From contig JAEUIT010000068.1 of the NCBI GenBank assembly GCA_016795035.1, positions 1 through 64,000 of the forward strand: 64,000 nucleotides of DNA, written 5' to 3'. The notes under the pieces were generated by a model. It was not told the origin of the DNA and did no database searches. It saw only the letters and a program-made list of their open reading frames with translations. The stretch is from Phycisphaerae bacterium. GTDB lineage: Bacteria > Planctomycetota > Phycisphaerae > Phycisphaerales > SM1A02. The translations under genes and the position numbers were made by a program. This document shows positions 16,670 to 25,479 of the stretch, in pieces (within the stretch, counting starts at the first letter, position 1; every line of letters starts with the position of its first letter).

Positions 16670-17755
16670 GCGGTTGAGGTAGACGTCCTGGATCGAGTGC
16701 AGGAGCTTGACGCCCTCCGCCATCGGCCGCTGGAACGCCTTGCGGCCGGAGATCAGGCCCATGCCGCCGGCGCGCTTATTGATGACAGCCGTCTTCACGG
16801 CTTCGGCGAAATCGTTCTCGCCGCTCGCGCCGCCCGAGTTGATGAGGCCCGCCCGGCCGCAGTAGCAGTTGAGCACCTGGTACCGGCAGAGATCGATCGG
16901 GTGATCGGTCGCGAGGTCGGTGTACATGCGCTTGTCGAGCTTGCCGTACGACGAGTTGCCGGTGTTGAGCGCGGTGTAGCCGCCATTCAGTTCCGGCAGC
17001 TTCTGCTTGATGATGTCGGCCTGGATCGTCACGCCGAGATGATTGGCCTGGCCCGTCAGGTCGGCGGCGACGTGATAGTCCTTGCCGTCCTTCTTGAACG
17101 CGCTATTGCGGAGATAGCACCAGAGTACGGTCGCCATGCCGAGCGAGTGCGCCTCCTCGAACTTCTCGGCGATCTCGACGATCTCGCGGCCGGCGTCGTC
17201 CGAGCCGAAGTAGATCGTCGCGCCGACGGCGGCGGCGCCCAAGTTCCACGCTTCCCGCACGGTGCCGAACATGATCTGCTTCGCCTGGTTCGGATAGGTG
17301 AGCAGCTCGTTGTGGTTCACCTTCACGAGGAAGGGAATCCGGTGCGCGTACTTGCGGCTGACCGAGCCGAGCACGCCGAAGGTGGTCGCGACCGCGTTGC
17401 AGCCACCCTCGATCGCGAGCTTGACGATGTTCTCGCCGTCGAAGTAGATCGGGTTCTTCGCGAACGACGCCCCTGCCGAGTGCTCGATGCCCTGATCGAC
17501 CGGGAGGATCGAGAGGTAGCCGGTGTTCGCGAGGCGGCCGGTGCCGAACATCCACTGGAGATTGCGGAGCACCTGCGGGTTGCGGTCGGTCGGAGCGAAG
17601 ATCCGCTCCACGAAGTCGGGCCCCGGGAGATGCAGAAGCTTGCGATCGACCTTCGCGACATGCGAGAGGAGGCTCTTGGCATCGGCGCCGAGCAGTTGTT
17701 CGATCGCGGAAGTGGTGGCGGCGGACGAGGGAATCGCGGTCGCAGTAGCGGACAT
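16652..17755 (-). CDS. fbaB: Class I fructose-bisphosphate aldolase (DhnA/FbaB type)
   Basis: A 367-residue glycolytic/gluconeogenic enzyme expected to cleave fructose 1,6-bisphosphate into the two triose phosphates through a lysine Schiff base. Recognisable segments of the DhnA/DeoC barrel are [71 protein letters not shown] and [14 protein letters not shown]. The N-terminal ~25 residues are Ala/Ser/Thr-rich and probably disordered. A GGAGAG ribosome site precedes the ATG. The gene stands alone between the PPK2 gene, 108 bp upstream on the same strand, and a strong terminator. Its last codons and stop are tandemly duplicated. Confidence 0.88.
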   Translation of the reverse strand: MSATATAIPSSAATTSAIEQLLGADAKSLLSHVAKVDRKLLHLPGPDFVERIFAPTDRNPQVLRNLQWMFGTGRLANTGYLSILPVDQGIEHSAGASFAKNPIYFDGENIVKLAIEGGCNAVATTFGVLGSVSRKYAHRIPFLVKVNHNELLTYPNQAKQIMFGTVREAWNLGAAAVGATIYFGSDDAGREIVEIAEKFEEAHSLGMATVLWCYLRNSAFKKDGKDYHVAADLTGQANHLGVTIQADIIKQKLPELNGGYTALNTGNSSYGKLDKRMYTDLATDHPIDLCRYQVLNCYCGRAGLINSGGASGENDFAEAVKTAVINKRAGGMGLISGRKAFQRPMAEGVKLLHSIQDVYLNRDVTVA

Positions 17756-17863
17756 GCATCTCTCCGGAAGCGGATTCGGGGAACGGACGGCGGCGCTTTG
17801 GCGCCGACCGCCGGAGTCGCATCATACGAGAGCCTTCACGCTCGGAAAGCCGCCGTAGATACC

Positions 17864-18766
17864 TCACTCCGCGAGGAGCGACGCGCGTGCTTTCGCAAGC
17901 TCCGCCCGCTGCGCGTCGCTCACGATCGGATAGTGCAGTTTCAGGGAGTCCATCGCGTCGATGATGGCCGCCGCGACGACGAGCCGCGTGAACCACTTGT
18001 TGTCGGCCGGAACCACGTACCACGGCGCCTCCTCCGTGGCGGTCGCGCGGATTGCCTGCTCGTAGGCGTGCATGTACTCCTTCCAATGGCCGCGCTCGCG
18101 GACGTCGGCCGCCGAGAACTTCCAGTTCTTCTCGGGATTCTCGAGGCGCTCGAGGAATCGCCGTTTCTGCTCGTCCTTCGAGACGTGCAGGAAGAACTTC
18201 CGCACCACGGTGCCGTTTCGGCTCAGGTACTTCTCGTAGCGCCGGATGTCCTTGCAGCGCTCGTCGAAGATGTCGTCGGTCACGAGCTCCTTGGGGAGCC
18301 GCTGCTTCTCGAGGATCTCCGGGTGCACCCGAACGACTAACACCTCCTCGTAATAGGAGCGGTTGAAGATCCCGATGCGGCCGCGTTCGGGCAGCGCCGC
18401 GTTGCAGCGCCAGAGGAAGTCGTGATCGAGTTCCTGCGGCCCGGGCTGCTTGAACGACGTCACCTGGCATCCTTGCGGGTTCACGCCGGACATGACGTGC
18501 TTGATCGCGCCGTCCTTGCCCGCGGCGTCCATCGCCTGAAAGACGAGGAGGAGCGACCAGCGGTCCTGCGCGTAGAGCATGTCCTGATAGTCGGCGAGGA
18601 GCTCGACCCCCGCCTGGAGCATCTCCTTCGCCTCGGGCTTGCGCTCGCCATCGATCCCTCCGGTGTCGCCGGGATCGATGTCCTTCAGGCGGAACTTCTC
18701 GCCGTCCGTCACGCGAAAGGGCTTGATGAATCGACGCGCCCGCTCGACGAGATCGTTGCTTGCCAT
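17864..18766 (-). CDS. ppk2: Polyphosphate kinase 2 (PPK2 family)
   Basis: A 300-residue cytoplasmic enzyme that transfers phosphate between polyphosphate and nucleotides. Walker A is FQAMDAAGKDGAIKH (residues 76-90) and the Walker B/lid region is GIFNRSYYEEVLVVRVHPE; both are diagnostic for PPK2. Other family segments are CQVTSFKQPGPQELDHDFLW, RFLERLENPEKNWKFS and APWYVVPADNKWFTR. The length is that of a single-domain PPK2 (class I or III); which class, and the preferred nucleotide, cannot be told by eye. The ATG at 18766 gives the usual N-terminus; a longer frame upstream runs across the divergent gene and was rejected. Confidence 0.9.
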   Translation of the reverse strand: MASNDLVERARRFIKPFRVTDGEKFRLKDIDPGDTGGIDGERKPEAKEMLQAGVELLADYQDMLYAQDRWSLLLVFQAMDAAGKDGAIKHVMSGVNPQGCQVTSFKQPGPQELDHDFLWRCNAALPERGRIGIFNRSYYEEVLVVRVHPEILEKQRLPKELVTDDIFDERCKDIRRYEKYLSRNGTVVRKFFLHVSKDEQKRRFLERLENPEKNWKFSAADVRERGHWKEYMHAYEQAIRATATEEAPWYVVPADNKWFTRLVVAAAIIDAMDSLKLHYPIVSDAQRAELAKARASLLAE

Positions 18767-18848
18767 GCGACGAGTGTCGCGACACGCGCGCCGAAAGTCC
18801 ACCATGCACCGGCCCGCAACGCGGAGCGTTCTCGCGCACAATGGCCGC

Positions 18849-20135
18849 ATGCGCCCGTCCCTCGCATTGCACTCGGTCCTCGCGACCCTCTCCGCCGGCC
18901 TCCTTGTCGCCGCATTCGGCTGTGCCAGCAAGGCGAAGCCGCCGACGCTCGAGGAGCTGGAAGCCGCCGAATTGCCGTATCTCAATCGAATCATCGACGA
19001 AGCGGCGGTGACCCGCGACCGCATCTTCGCGCGGCTCGAGCGCGACTACGCGGACGCCGTCGCGGCCGGCCGGGCGAACGACTACGCGTTCGACGTGCTC
19101 GTCCTCTCGGGCGGCGGCGCGAAGGGGGCGTTCGGCGCCGGATTCCTCGTCGGATGGGGCGAGATCACCGATCCCGCGTGGAAGCGGCCGCAGTTCGATC
19201 TCGTCACCGGCGTGAGCACCGGCAGCCTCATCGCGCCGATGGCGTTCGTCGGAACCGACGCCGCGTACCGGGTCGCGAACGAGACGTACCGCAATCCGTC
19301 CCCCGACTGGGTGAAGTCGCGCGGCCTTCTCAACGTCCTCTTCAACGAGCAGTCCTTCTACACCAACGACGGCCTCTTCGACACGATCTGTTCGACGATC
19401 GGGCCGCAGATCCCCGCCATCGCCGAAGGCGCGAAGGAGGAGCGCACGCTCCTCGTTGCAGCCGTCAACGTGAACCAGGGACAGACGAAGGTCTGGGACA
19501 TGTCGCAGCTCGCAGGCGACGTGCAACGCGGAGCCCTGAGCCCGCGCGACTACTGCCAGCGCTTCCTCGCGTCGGCGTCGATACCGCTCGTCTTCCCGCC
19601 GCAGGTGATCGACAACAACCTCTACGTCGACGGATCGACGACCTCGGACATCCTCATCTCGCTCGACACGGTGCGCAACGCGCCGTCGCTGCTCGACCGA
19701 TGGACGAAGGCGCATCCCGGCGTGCCCTTCCCGACGCTCCGACTCTGGGTGATCGCGAACACGCCGCTCTTCGTACGGCCGGTGCCGCTCGACACCTCCG
19801 ACCTCGTCATCCTCGGCCGCTCGCTCGACCTCTCGGTGCAGGCGGCGCTTCTCTCGCAACTGAAGATTCTCCAGCTCTTCGGCGAGGTGCTGCGGCACGA
19901 AGGGCTCGACGTGCAGTTCCGGTTCGTCGCGATGCCCGACGGCTACACGCAGAGCTCCGACGAGATGTTCAACAAGGGCGACATGGACGCGATGTCGGCG
20001 CTGGGCGTGGAGATGGGCCGCAATCCGGCGAGTTGGCGCACGCAGGTGCCGAGCCCGCTCGTCCCGACCGAACGACGCAACTCGCTCGAGGCGCACATGA
20101 AGTCGACGTCGACCGCTGTGGAGTCGACGCGATGA
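18849..20135 (+). CDS. Patatin-like phospholipase lipoprotein
   Basis: A 428-residue protein with a lipoprotein-type signal peptide (LLVAAFGC, lipidated Cys25). Patatin motifs are complete: GGGAKG oxyanion loop (residues 88-93), the GVSTGS nucleophile elbow with Ser123, and the dyad Asp261 in YVDGSTT. It should be a membrane-attached lipid acyl hydrolase in the periplasm or on the cell surface. The ATG at 18849 was picked because it opens the lipoprotein signal; the frame extends upstream without one. Its stop overlaps the ATG of the DUF4105 gene (ATGA), so the two are coupled and may act together in envelope lipid turnover. Confidence 0.82.
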   Translation: MRPSLALHSVLATLSAGLLVAAFGCASKAKPPTLEELEAAELPYLNRIIDEAAVTRDRIFARLERDYADAVAAGRANDYAFDVLVLSGGGAKGAFGAGFLVGWGEITDPAWKRPQFDLVTGVSTGSLIAPMAFVGTDAAYRVANETYRNPSPDWVKSRGLLNVLFNEQSFYTNDGLFDTICSTIGPQIPAIAEGAKEERTLLVAAVNVNQGQTKVWDMSQLAGDVQRGALSPRDYCQRFLASASIPLVFPPQVIDNNLYVDGSTTSDILISLDTVRNAPSLLDRWTKAHPGVPFPTLRLWVIANTPLFVRPVPLDTSDLVILGRSLDLSVQAALLSQLKILQLFGEVLRHEGLDVQFRFVAMPDGYTQSSDEMFNKGDMDAMSALGVEMGRNPASWRTQVPSPLVPTERRNSLEAHMKSTSTAVESTR

Positions 20136-21205
20136 CCGATCGTCCGCGCCGCCGTTGGTGGCGGCTCCTCGCGCTCGCGCCGGTCGTGGTCGTCGCCTTC
20201 GTCGCATACCTCTGGGCCTGCGGTGCGATCTGGTGGTCGCCGCTGGGCCCGCCATGGGTGCGCGGTCTCGCGCTCGGCGCGTTCCTCGTTGCAGCCGTCG
20301 TCGCGATCGTGCGCCTGCGCGGCGTGCGTCGCGCGGGCGCGCTCGCGGGGCTCTGGCTCGTTCCGTTCGCCTGGTTCTGGTTCGCCCCGGCGACCAACGA
20401 CGCCGATTGGCAAGTGCCGACGAGCCGGGCCACGTCGATCGCGGTGAACGGCGACATCATCACCGTCGAGAACGTCCGCAACTTCCACTGGCGCTCCGAC
20501 ACCGACTTCGACGCCCGTTGGGAGGCTCGCACCTACGACCTTTCGAAGATCCGCACGCTCGACCTCTTCTTCAGCTATTGGGGGCCGAAGCTGATCTGCC
20601 ACAACTTCGTGAGTTTCGGCTTTGACGACGGCCGGTACCTCATCGTGTCGGTCGAGGTGCGCCGGAAGAAGGGCGAGGTCTACTCGACGATCCCCAGCCT
20701 CTTCCGCGAGTTCGAACTGATCTACATCTTCGCCGACGAACTCGACGTTGCATACCTGCGCACGAACGTCTGGAAGGAGGACGTGCACCTCTTCCGGATC
20801 GACGCGTCGCAGAAGGCGATCCGCGGACTGCTCGTCGAATACGTCAACCGCGCGAACCTCATGGCCAAAGACCCAGAGTGGTACAACGCGGTGTCGAATA
20901 GCTGCGGCGTCAACGTGATGCAGAACGCGTGGGCCGAAGGCGCGAAGACGCCGGTCTCGTGGCGCCTCCTCTTCAACGGCCAGTGGCCGCGCTACGCCTA
21001 CGACAAGGGGCTGCTGAGCCCGGGCGATTCGTTCGAGGATGTCTTCGCACGCAGCTCGATCGACGCGCGGGCGCAGGCGATCGGCTACTCGCCCGAGTAC
21101 TCGACCGCGATCCGAACCGGCGGCATCGAGCGCTACACGTTGCCGAAACGCAACGCGCCGCTGGCACCGCCGTCCGATCCGACGGCGACGGGAACGGCGA
21201 AGTAG
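20132..21205 (+). CDS. DUF4105 (Lnb N-terminal periplasmic domain-like) membrane protein
   Basis: A 357-residue protein with two or three N-terminal membrane segments (LLALAPVVVVAFVAYLWAC, ALGAFLVAAVVAIVRL, AGLWLVPFAWFWFA), then a periplasmic domain of the DUF4105 type. Recognisable segments are VENVRNFHWRSDTDFDARW, SYWGPKLICHNFVSFGFDDG, VEVRRKKGE and the NSCGVN motif with its Cys. Relatives are described as acyl-amidase/lipoprotein-modifying or esterase-like, but the reaction here is not known. The ATG overlaps the stop of the patatin lipoprotein gene. It converges on mnmA with a stem-loop between them. Confidence 0.75.
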   Translation: MTDRPRRRWWRLLALAPVVVVAFVAYLWACGAIWWSPLGPPWVRGLALGAFLVAAVVAIVRLRGVRRAGALAGLWLVPFAWFWFAPATNDADWQVPTSRATSIAVNGDIITVENVRNFHWRSDTDFDARWEARTYDLSKIRTLDLFFSYWGPKLICHNFVSFGFDDGRYLIVSVEVRRKKGEVYSTIPSLFREFELIYIFADELDVAYLRTNVWKEDVHLFRIDASQKAIRGLLVEYVNRANLMAKDPEWYNAVSNSCGVNVMQNAWAEGAKTPVSWRLLFNGQWPRYAYDKGLLSPGDSFEDVFARSSIDARAQAIGYSPEYSTAIRTGGIERYTLPKRNAPLAPPSDPTATGTAK

Positions 21206-21278
21206 GCGATCCACCGCCTCGCGCGACCTTTCCCGCGATCCGGCTTGGCCTCTTATCCGCGTTCACCCGTGTTCATCT

Positions 21279-21325
21279 GTGGTTCCTTCCTCCCCGTTGC
21301 AGCCAGCAAGTGGAAGAGGAACCAC
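21279..21325. terminator. Inverted repeat between convergent genes
   Basis: GTGGTTCCTTCC (21279-21290) pairs with GGAAGAGGAACCAC (21312-21325), with a two-base bulge. The loop carries a non-coding copy of the dispersed octamer. On the minus strand the flank reads AACCACAGATGAACACGGG, a type of intergenic sequence common in planctomycete-like genomes. It is a likely bidirectional terminator. Confidence 0.5.
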
Positions 21326-21337
21326 CAATGCGAAGGC

Positions 21338-22477
21338 TCACATGGCGCCGCCGCGCTCGATCCAGCCGCCGCCCAGGACGCGCTCGCCGTCGTAGACGAC
21401 CGCGGCCTGGCCCGGCGCGACCGCGAACTGAGGCTCGGCGAAGCGCACCTCGAAGCGCGCGGCGTCGATCGCGCGGACGTCGGCGGGCACGGCGTCGGCG
21501 TTGTAGCGCACGGCGACTTCGCACCGTTGCCACGACGCGGGCGGATCGACGAGCCAGTTCGCGTCGCCCGCGACGCAGCCCGTCGATGCGAGCGCCTCGC
21601 GCTCGCCCACGATCACCGCGTTGCGGCTCGGGTCCTTCGCGACGACGTAAAGGGGCCGCGCCGACGCAATGCCCAAGCCGCGCCGCTGGCCGACCGTGAA
21701 GTGCTGATGCCCCGGGTGCTCGCCTAACACCTCGCCGGATACGGCTTCGATCGGGCCCGGGCGGATCGCGTCGGGGCTTCGCCGCGCGAGGAGTCCGGCA
21801 TAGTCGTTGTCGGGGACGAAGCAGATCTCCTGCGAGTCAGGCTTGTCGAAGACCGGCAGTTCCGCCTCGCGCGCGATCGCCCGCACGTCGGGCTTGCGCA
21901 TGCCGCCGATCGGGAGGAGCATGCGGGCGAGCCGCTCGCGTTTCGCGCCGAAGAGGACATAGCTCTGGTCCTTGTCGTGGTCGATGCCCTTCTCGAGCGT
22001 CGGCGCGCCTTGGGCATCGCGGCCGATGCGGGCGTAGTGGCCGCTCGCGACGAAGTCGGCGTCGATCGACGCGGCGTACTCGTGCAGCTTTCCGAATTTC
22101 AGCCAGTCGTTGCAGCGCACGCAGGGATTCGGCGTGCGACCGGCGTGATACTCGGCCTCGAAGTACTCGACGATTCGGCCGAAGTCCTTCTTGAAGTTGC
22201 AGACGTAGAACGGGATGCCGAGCTTCGCCGCGACGAGGCGCGCGTCGGCGGCGTCGTTGATCGAGCAGCACCCCTGATGGCCGATTCGAAGGCTGACCTT
22301 CGCATCGCCCCGCGCGACGCGACATGCGACGTCGGGATCGACAAGCCCTTCGAGCTCTTCCCCGGGCGACCCGAGCCGCATGAAGGCGCCGACCACGTCA
22401 TAGCCCGCCCGTTGGAGGAGGACTGCGGCGACCGAGGAATCGACGCCGCCGGACATGGCGAGGAGGACTTTGGGCAT
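21338..22477 (-). CDS. mnmA: tRNA-specific 2-thiouridylase
   Basis: A 379-residue enzyme that thiolates U34 of tRNAs for Lys, Glu and Gln. The ATP-pyrophosphatase P-loop SGGVDSS is at residues 9-15. The catalytic cysteines are Cys122 in NPCVRCNDWLKF and Cys219 in SQEICFVPD. Family blocks VASGHYAR, KDQSYVLFG and GQRRGLGI are present. Length and order are normal for MnmA. The ATG at 22477 begins MPKVLLAMSGG; the upstream in-frame extension runs through the GATCAAGG repeat and is not coding. The gene is divergent from the RNase HII-like gene. Confidence 0.92.
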   Translation of the reverse strand: MPKVLLAMSGGVDSSVAAVLLQRAGYDVVGAFMRLGSPGEELEGLVDPDVACRVARGDAKVSLRIGHQGCCSINDAADARLVAAKLGIPFYVCNFKKDFGRIVEYFEAEYHAGRTPNPCVRCNDWLKFGKLHEYAASIDADFVASGHYARIGRDAQGAPTLEKGIDHDKDQSYVLFGAKRERLARMLLPIGGMRKPDVRAIAREAELPVFDKPDSQEICFVPDNDYAGLLARRSPDAIRPGPIEAVSGEVLGEHPGHQHFTVGQRRGLGIASARPLYVVAKDPSRNAVIVGEREALASTGCVAGDANWLVDPPASWQRCEVAVRYNADAVPADVRAIDAARFEVRFAEPQFAVAPGQAAVVYDGERVLGGGWIERGGAM

Positions 22478-22487
22478 TGCGGGCACG

Positions 22488-22592
22488 AGAGGATCGAGGA
22501 TCAAGGATAGAGGATCAAGGGTGGAGAAGGCCCGCCGCGGCGTTCGCGCCCCGTCGCCCCTTGATCCTTCCTCCCCGATCCTTGATCCTTCC
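22488..22592. repeat. GATCAAGG inverted repeat between divergent genes
   Basis: The left arm (22488-22521) repeats GAGGATC, GAGGATCAAGG and GAGGATCAAGGG. The right arm (22557-22592) repeats CCTTGATCCTTCC and GATCCTTGATCCTTCC. The arms are imperfectly complementary over about 33 bp and enclose a GC-rich loop. It belongs to the class of purine-strand intergenic inverted repeats seen elsewhere in the window, but here it sits between divergent genes. Confidence 0.6.
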
Positions 22593-22596
22593 GCAC

Positions 22597-23574
22597 ATGC
22601 TCTACTGCGGCCTCGACGAAGCCGGCTACGGACCGCTCCTCGGACCACTCTGCGTGGCCGCGGTCGTCTTCGACGTGGCCGACGCCGACGAGGACGCCGA
22701 CCACCGCAAGGCGCCGGATCTTTGGCGGCGGCTCAAGCACGTCGTCAGCGACTCGCCGTCGGAGCGAACGAAGATCGCGATCGCCGACAGCAAGCGGCTG
22801 AAGGGCGCGAAGGACGGCAAGGCGCATCCGTTGCGTCACCTCGAAAAGGGTGTCCTCACGATGCTGGCGTCGAGCGCGGGCCTCTGCCCCGCGACCGACG
22901 ACGACCTCTTCGCCCACGTGGGCGCCGCGGCGCCGCGCGACGGCACCGCGTGGTACGCGGAGTCGATCCCGTTGCCGATCGCGAACGACCGCGACCTCCT
23001 CGCCATCGCGGCGAATCGCCTGCGTCTCGCGATGCAGGATGCGGGCGTGCGGCTCGTGTCGCTCGCCTGCGACGCGCTCGACGGCGCCGCGTTCAACGCG
23101 ATGGCGAAGCGCACGCAGAAGAGCGACATCAACTTCTATCTCGCGATGCGCCACGTGGATCGCATCTGGCGCTCGCACGGCGAGGCGCACCCGCGCGTCG
23201 TGATCGATCGCCATGGCGGACGGACGCACTACCGCGAGGAGTTGCAGCTTGCGTTTCCCGACGCGTCGATCACGATCGTCGGTGAAACGGAGAGCGTGAG
23301 CCGGTATCGCCTCGTACGCGACGGCGCGCCGATCACGCTGTCGTTCGAGGTCGAGAGCGAATCGCGCCATGTGCCGACGGCACTCGCGTCGATGACCGCA
23401 AAGTACGTGCGCGAGCTTTATATGGAGCGCATGAATCGCTTCTTCTGCGCGCACCTGCCCGAGTTGAAGCCGACCGCCGGCTATGTGGAGGACGGACGGC
23501 GATACCTGAAGGACATTCGTCCGGTGCTTCAGCGCCTCGCGATCGCCGACGAGGCCATCGTTCGGGTGAGGTGA
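22597..23574 (+). CDS. RNase HII-like protein, enlarged
   Basis: A 325-residue protein. The N-terminus GLDEAGYGPLLGPLCVAA matches the RNase H type 2 opening motif, with acidic pair Asp7-Glu8. IADSKRL is the second conserved block, an Asp is found in VVIDRHGG, and ASMTAKYVRELYM corresponds to the C-terminal ASxxAKxxRD block. These support ribonuclease activity on RNA/DNA hybrids. It is about 120 residues longer than ordinary RNase HII, with an insertion after the DSK block (about residues 85-170), so it may be a separate subfamily rather than the main cellular enzyme. The start at 22597 was chosen because the DEAG motif follows immediately. Confidence 0.7.
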   Translation: MLYCGLDEAGYGPLLGPLCVAAVVFDVADADEDADHRKAPDLWRRLKHVVSDSPSERTKIAIADSKRLKGAKDGKAHPLRHLEKGVLTMLASSAGLCPATDDDLFAHVGAAAPRDGTAWYAESIPLPIANDRDLLAIAANRLRLAMQDAGVRLVSLACDALDGAAFNAMAKRTQKSDINFYLAMRHVDRIWRSHGEAHPRVVIDRHGGRTHYREELQLAFPDASITIVGETESVSRYRLVRDGAPITLSFEVESESRHVPTALASMTAKYVRELYMERMNRFFCAHLPELKPTAGYVEDGRRYLKDIRPVLQRLAIADEAIVRVR

Positions 23575-23576
23575 GG

Positions 23577-23743
23577 GGAGAAGAGAGAAAGGAACATAGA
23601 GAGAGGAGAGTGGAGAGGAAGACCCCCACCACCGTCGCGCACGCGACGGTCCCACTCGCCCAAACGAGGTGTGGGGGAGGATCTCAACGTTTCAGCCTCT
23701 CCATTTTCCTCTCTCTATTCTCCTCTCTCTATTTTCTTCCCGC
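23577..23743. repeat. Nested inverted repeat between convergent genes
   Basis: The outer arms are AGAGAGGAGAGTGGAGAGG (near 23600-23620) and CCTCTCCATTTTCCTCTCTC (near 23695-23714), with further GAGAGA/TCTCTC extension, about 28 bp imperfect. Within lie CCCCCACC and GGTGTGGGGG, and inside those a perfect 8-bp hairpin ACCGTCGC, GCAC, GCGACGGT. The right arm runs to the stop codon of the leftward S41 protease. It is the same family as the element at 36474-36535 and a probable bidirectional terminator. Confidence 0.65.
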
Positions 23744-25309
23744 CCCCTTCGCTGCCCGCATCTCCGCGTCCACGCCCTTCCGTATGTCGTCGACGGACGG
23801 CGTCACCACAAGGTCCGGGACGATGCCCGCGTCGGGCTCTTCGGGTCGGCCGTCGTTCGGCAGGAAGTAGGCATAGATCGGAAGATCGAGCTCGATCTTC
23901 GAGTTCGGCAAGCGCAGGAAGAAGAAGGCGCCGCCGTTGATGCCTCGACGGTTGCCGCCGGTCGGCTGTCCGACGAGCGTGCCGAGCCCCGCCTTCTTCA
24001 CCGACTGCGCGAACTGAAACGTCGCCGAGCTATTCGCCGCATCGACGAGGACGACCACGCGTCCCGTGTATCGCTCGCCGCGCGGCGCGATCGTGCGATT
24101 CGCGCCGCCGCCTTCGCGCGGCACGAACACGTAGCCCTCGCGGGTGCGGCCGTTCGCGGCGTCGAGCGCGTCCTTCGAGAGATCGCGGAAGGAATCGTCC
24201 CACGTGTCGAGATAGGGATGGAGGTCGGCGGGCACCGTGCGGTATCGCGCCCAACGCTCGTACGCGTCGAGCGTCACCTCCCGATCGACGAGGCGCGCGA
24301 GGAGCGCGTCGCCGCAATCGAGTCCGCCTTCGTTTCCGCGGAGGTCGACGACGAGAAGCGGAATCCTCTTCGCGATGAGCTCGTCGATCGAGCGGTCGAG
24401 GAATCCTTTCCAGTCCCACGCGCTGTTGTAGAGCGCCCATGTCGGCATGCGCAGGACGGCCGCGTCGGCTGCAACGTCGAGTGTCCACGCCGGCGCATCC
24501 TTCGACGGCAGCGAATCGGCCATGCCCGCGGCCGCCTTCGCATGCTCGCGTTCGTCGTGCGTCATGAGCGGGACGTCGACGCGGCGCTCGCCGTCGGCGC
24601 CTCGCACCATGAGCGCGAGACGCTCGCGCGGCGCGCCCGCGGCATCGCGCACGATCGCGGGAAAGACGAGCGGCATGAAGATGTCGAACGCTTCCCAGCG
24701 GTCTTCGCCGGTGACCTCGAACTGCCGCACGCGCTTCGCGTCGTTCGACCCGTCGGCGCGGGCGTAGGGCATCAGGCCCGCAAGGAGATCACGCACCGAC
24801 AGGCCGCCCATCGTCACGATCTCGTCTCCCGCGGCGAGCGGGATCGACGCGTCGAACGTGCCGGTCACGATCATCCGTCCGTCGATCCACCGGAAGCGAA
24901 ACGGCACGCGCGTGCGGCCAAGGAAGAGCGCGTCGACCACGGCCTTCGGCTGGTTGTAGAAGTTCGTGTGCGTGTGGCCGCAGCGGATCGTCGACGCGAA
25001 CCTCGAAAGCGCGAGATACGCGTCGGCGAGCGTGCGCTCGGTCGCGAACTCGGAGGCGAGGGCGTCGAATCGCGCGGCGATCTCCTCGCGCGACGCATAG
25101 CGGTAGAGGCCCGGGTGAATCGTCTCGTACGCCTTTCGCAGGACTGCGAGATCTTCCGCCAACTCCGCAGGCGAGAGCGTGCGCATCGGGGCCGTCACGG
25201 CCGGCGGCGACGTCGTGGGTCCCTGCGCCGCCGCGACGTTTGGCTGCAACGTGGACATGATGACGGCTGCAACGCCGAGAGCGATGCGAAGCGAGGTGTC
25301 TGGGCCCAT
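23729..25309 (-). CDS. Secreted S41 (C-terminal processing type) peptidase
   Basis: A 526-residue exported protein with a signal peptide ending near VAAAQG. A helical N-terminal domain (LAVLRKAYETIHPGLYRYAS) precedes a PDZ-like segment (AAGDEIVTMGGLSVRDLL) and the S41 core. LLVVDLRGNEGG is the first core strand, VLVDAANSSATFQFAQ holds the probable nucleophile Ser, and KKAGLGTLVGQPTGG follows with the expected Lys region. This is the tricorn/CTP fold, likely acting on proteins in the periplasm or outside. Two octamer copies lie in the signal-peptide codons. No clear ribosome site precedes the ATG. The 170 bp upstream show nothing recognisable. Confidence 0.8.
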   Translation of the reverse strand: MGPDTSLRIALGVAAVIMSTLQPNVAAAQGPTTSPPAVTAPMRTLSPAELAEDLAVLRKAYETIHPGLYRYASREEIAARFDALASEFATERTLADAYLALSRFASTIRCGHTHTNFYNQPKAVVDALFLGRTRVPFRFRWIDGRMIVTGTFDASIPLAAGDEIVTMGGLSVRDLLAGLMPYARADGSNDAKRVRQFEVTGEDRWEAFDIFMPLVFPAIVRDAAGAPRERLALMVRGADGERRVDVPLMTHDEREHAKAAAGMADSLPSKDAPAWTLDVAADAAVLRMPTWALYNSAWDWKGFLDRSIDELIAKRIPLLVVDLRGNEGGLDCGDALLARLVDREVTLDAYERWARYRTVPADLHPYLDTWDDSFRDLSKDALDAANGRTREGYVFVPREGGGANRTIAPRGERYTGRVVVLVDAANSSATFQFAQSVKKAGLGTLVGQPTGGNRRGINGGAFFFLRLPNSKIELDLPIYAYFLPNDGRPEEPDAGIVPDLVVTPSVDDIRKGVDAEMRAAKGAGRK

Positions 25310-25479
25310 GATGCGATGCTACGTCACGCGTCCGCGACGACCTCATCGCACGTGCACCACGGCGCCAGCGCCGTCGTCGACGTCGAGGCGGCGGTCGCGG
25401 GGGCGAGCCGTCGGTTGTCGTCAGCCCCTCGTCCGATCGGCCGGGCGGTCCGCGACGTCGGCCGGTGCAGGCGTCGCTC

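Noticed and set aside
17103-20255. A 1050-residue minus-strand frame spanning aldolase, PPK2, patatin and DUF4105 genes
   Set aside because: It crosses four genes with clear family motifs in other frames.
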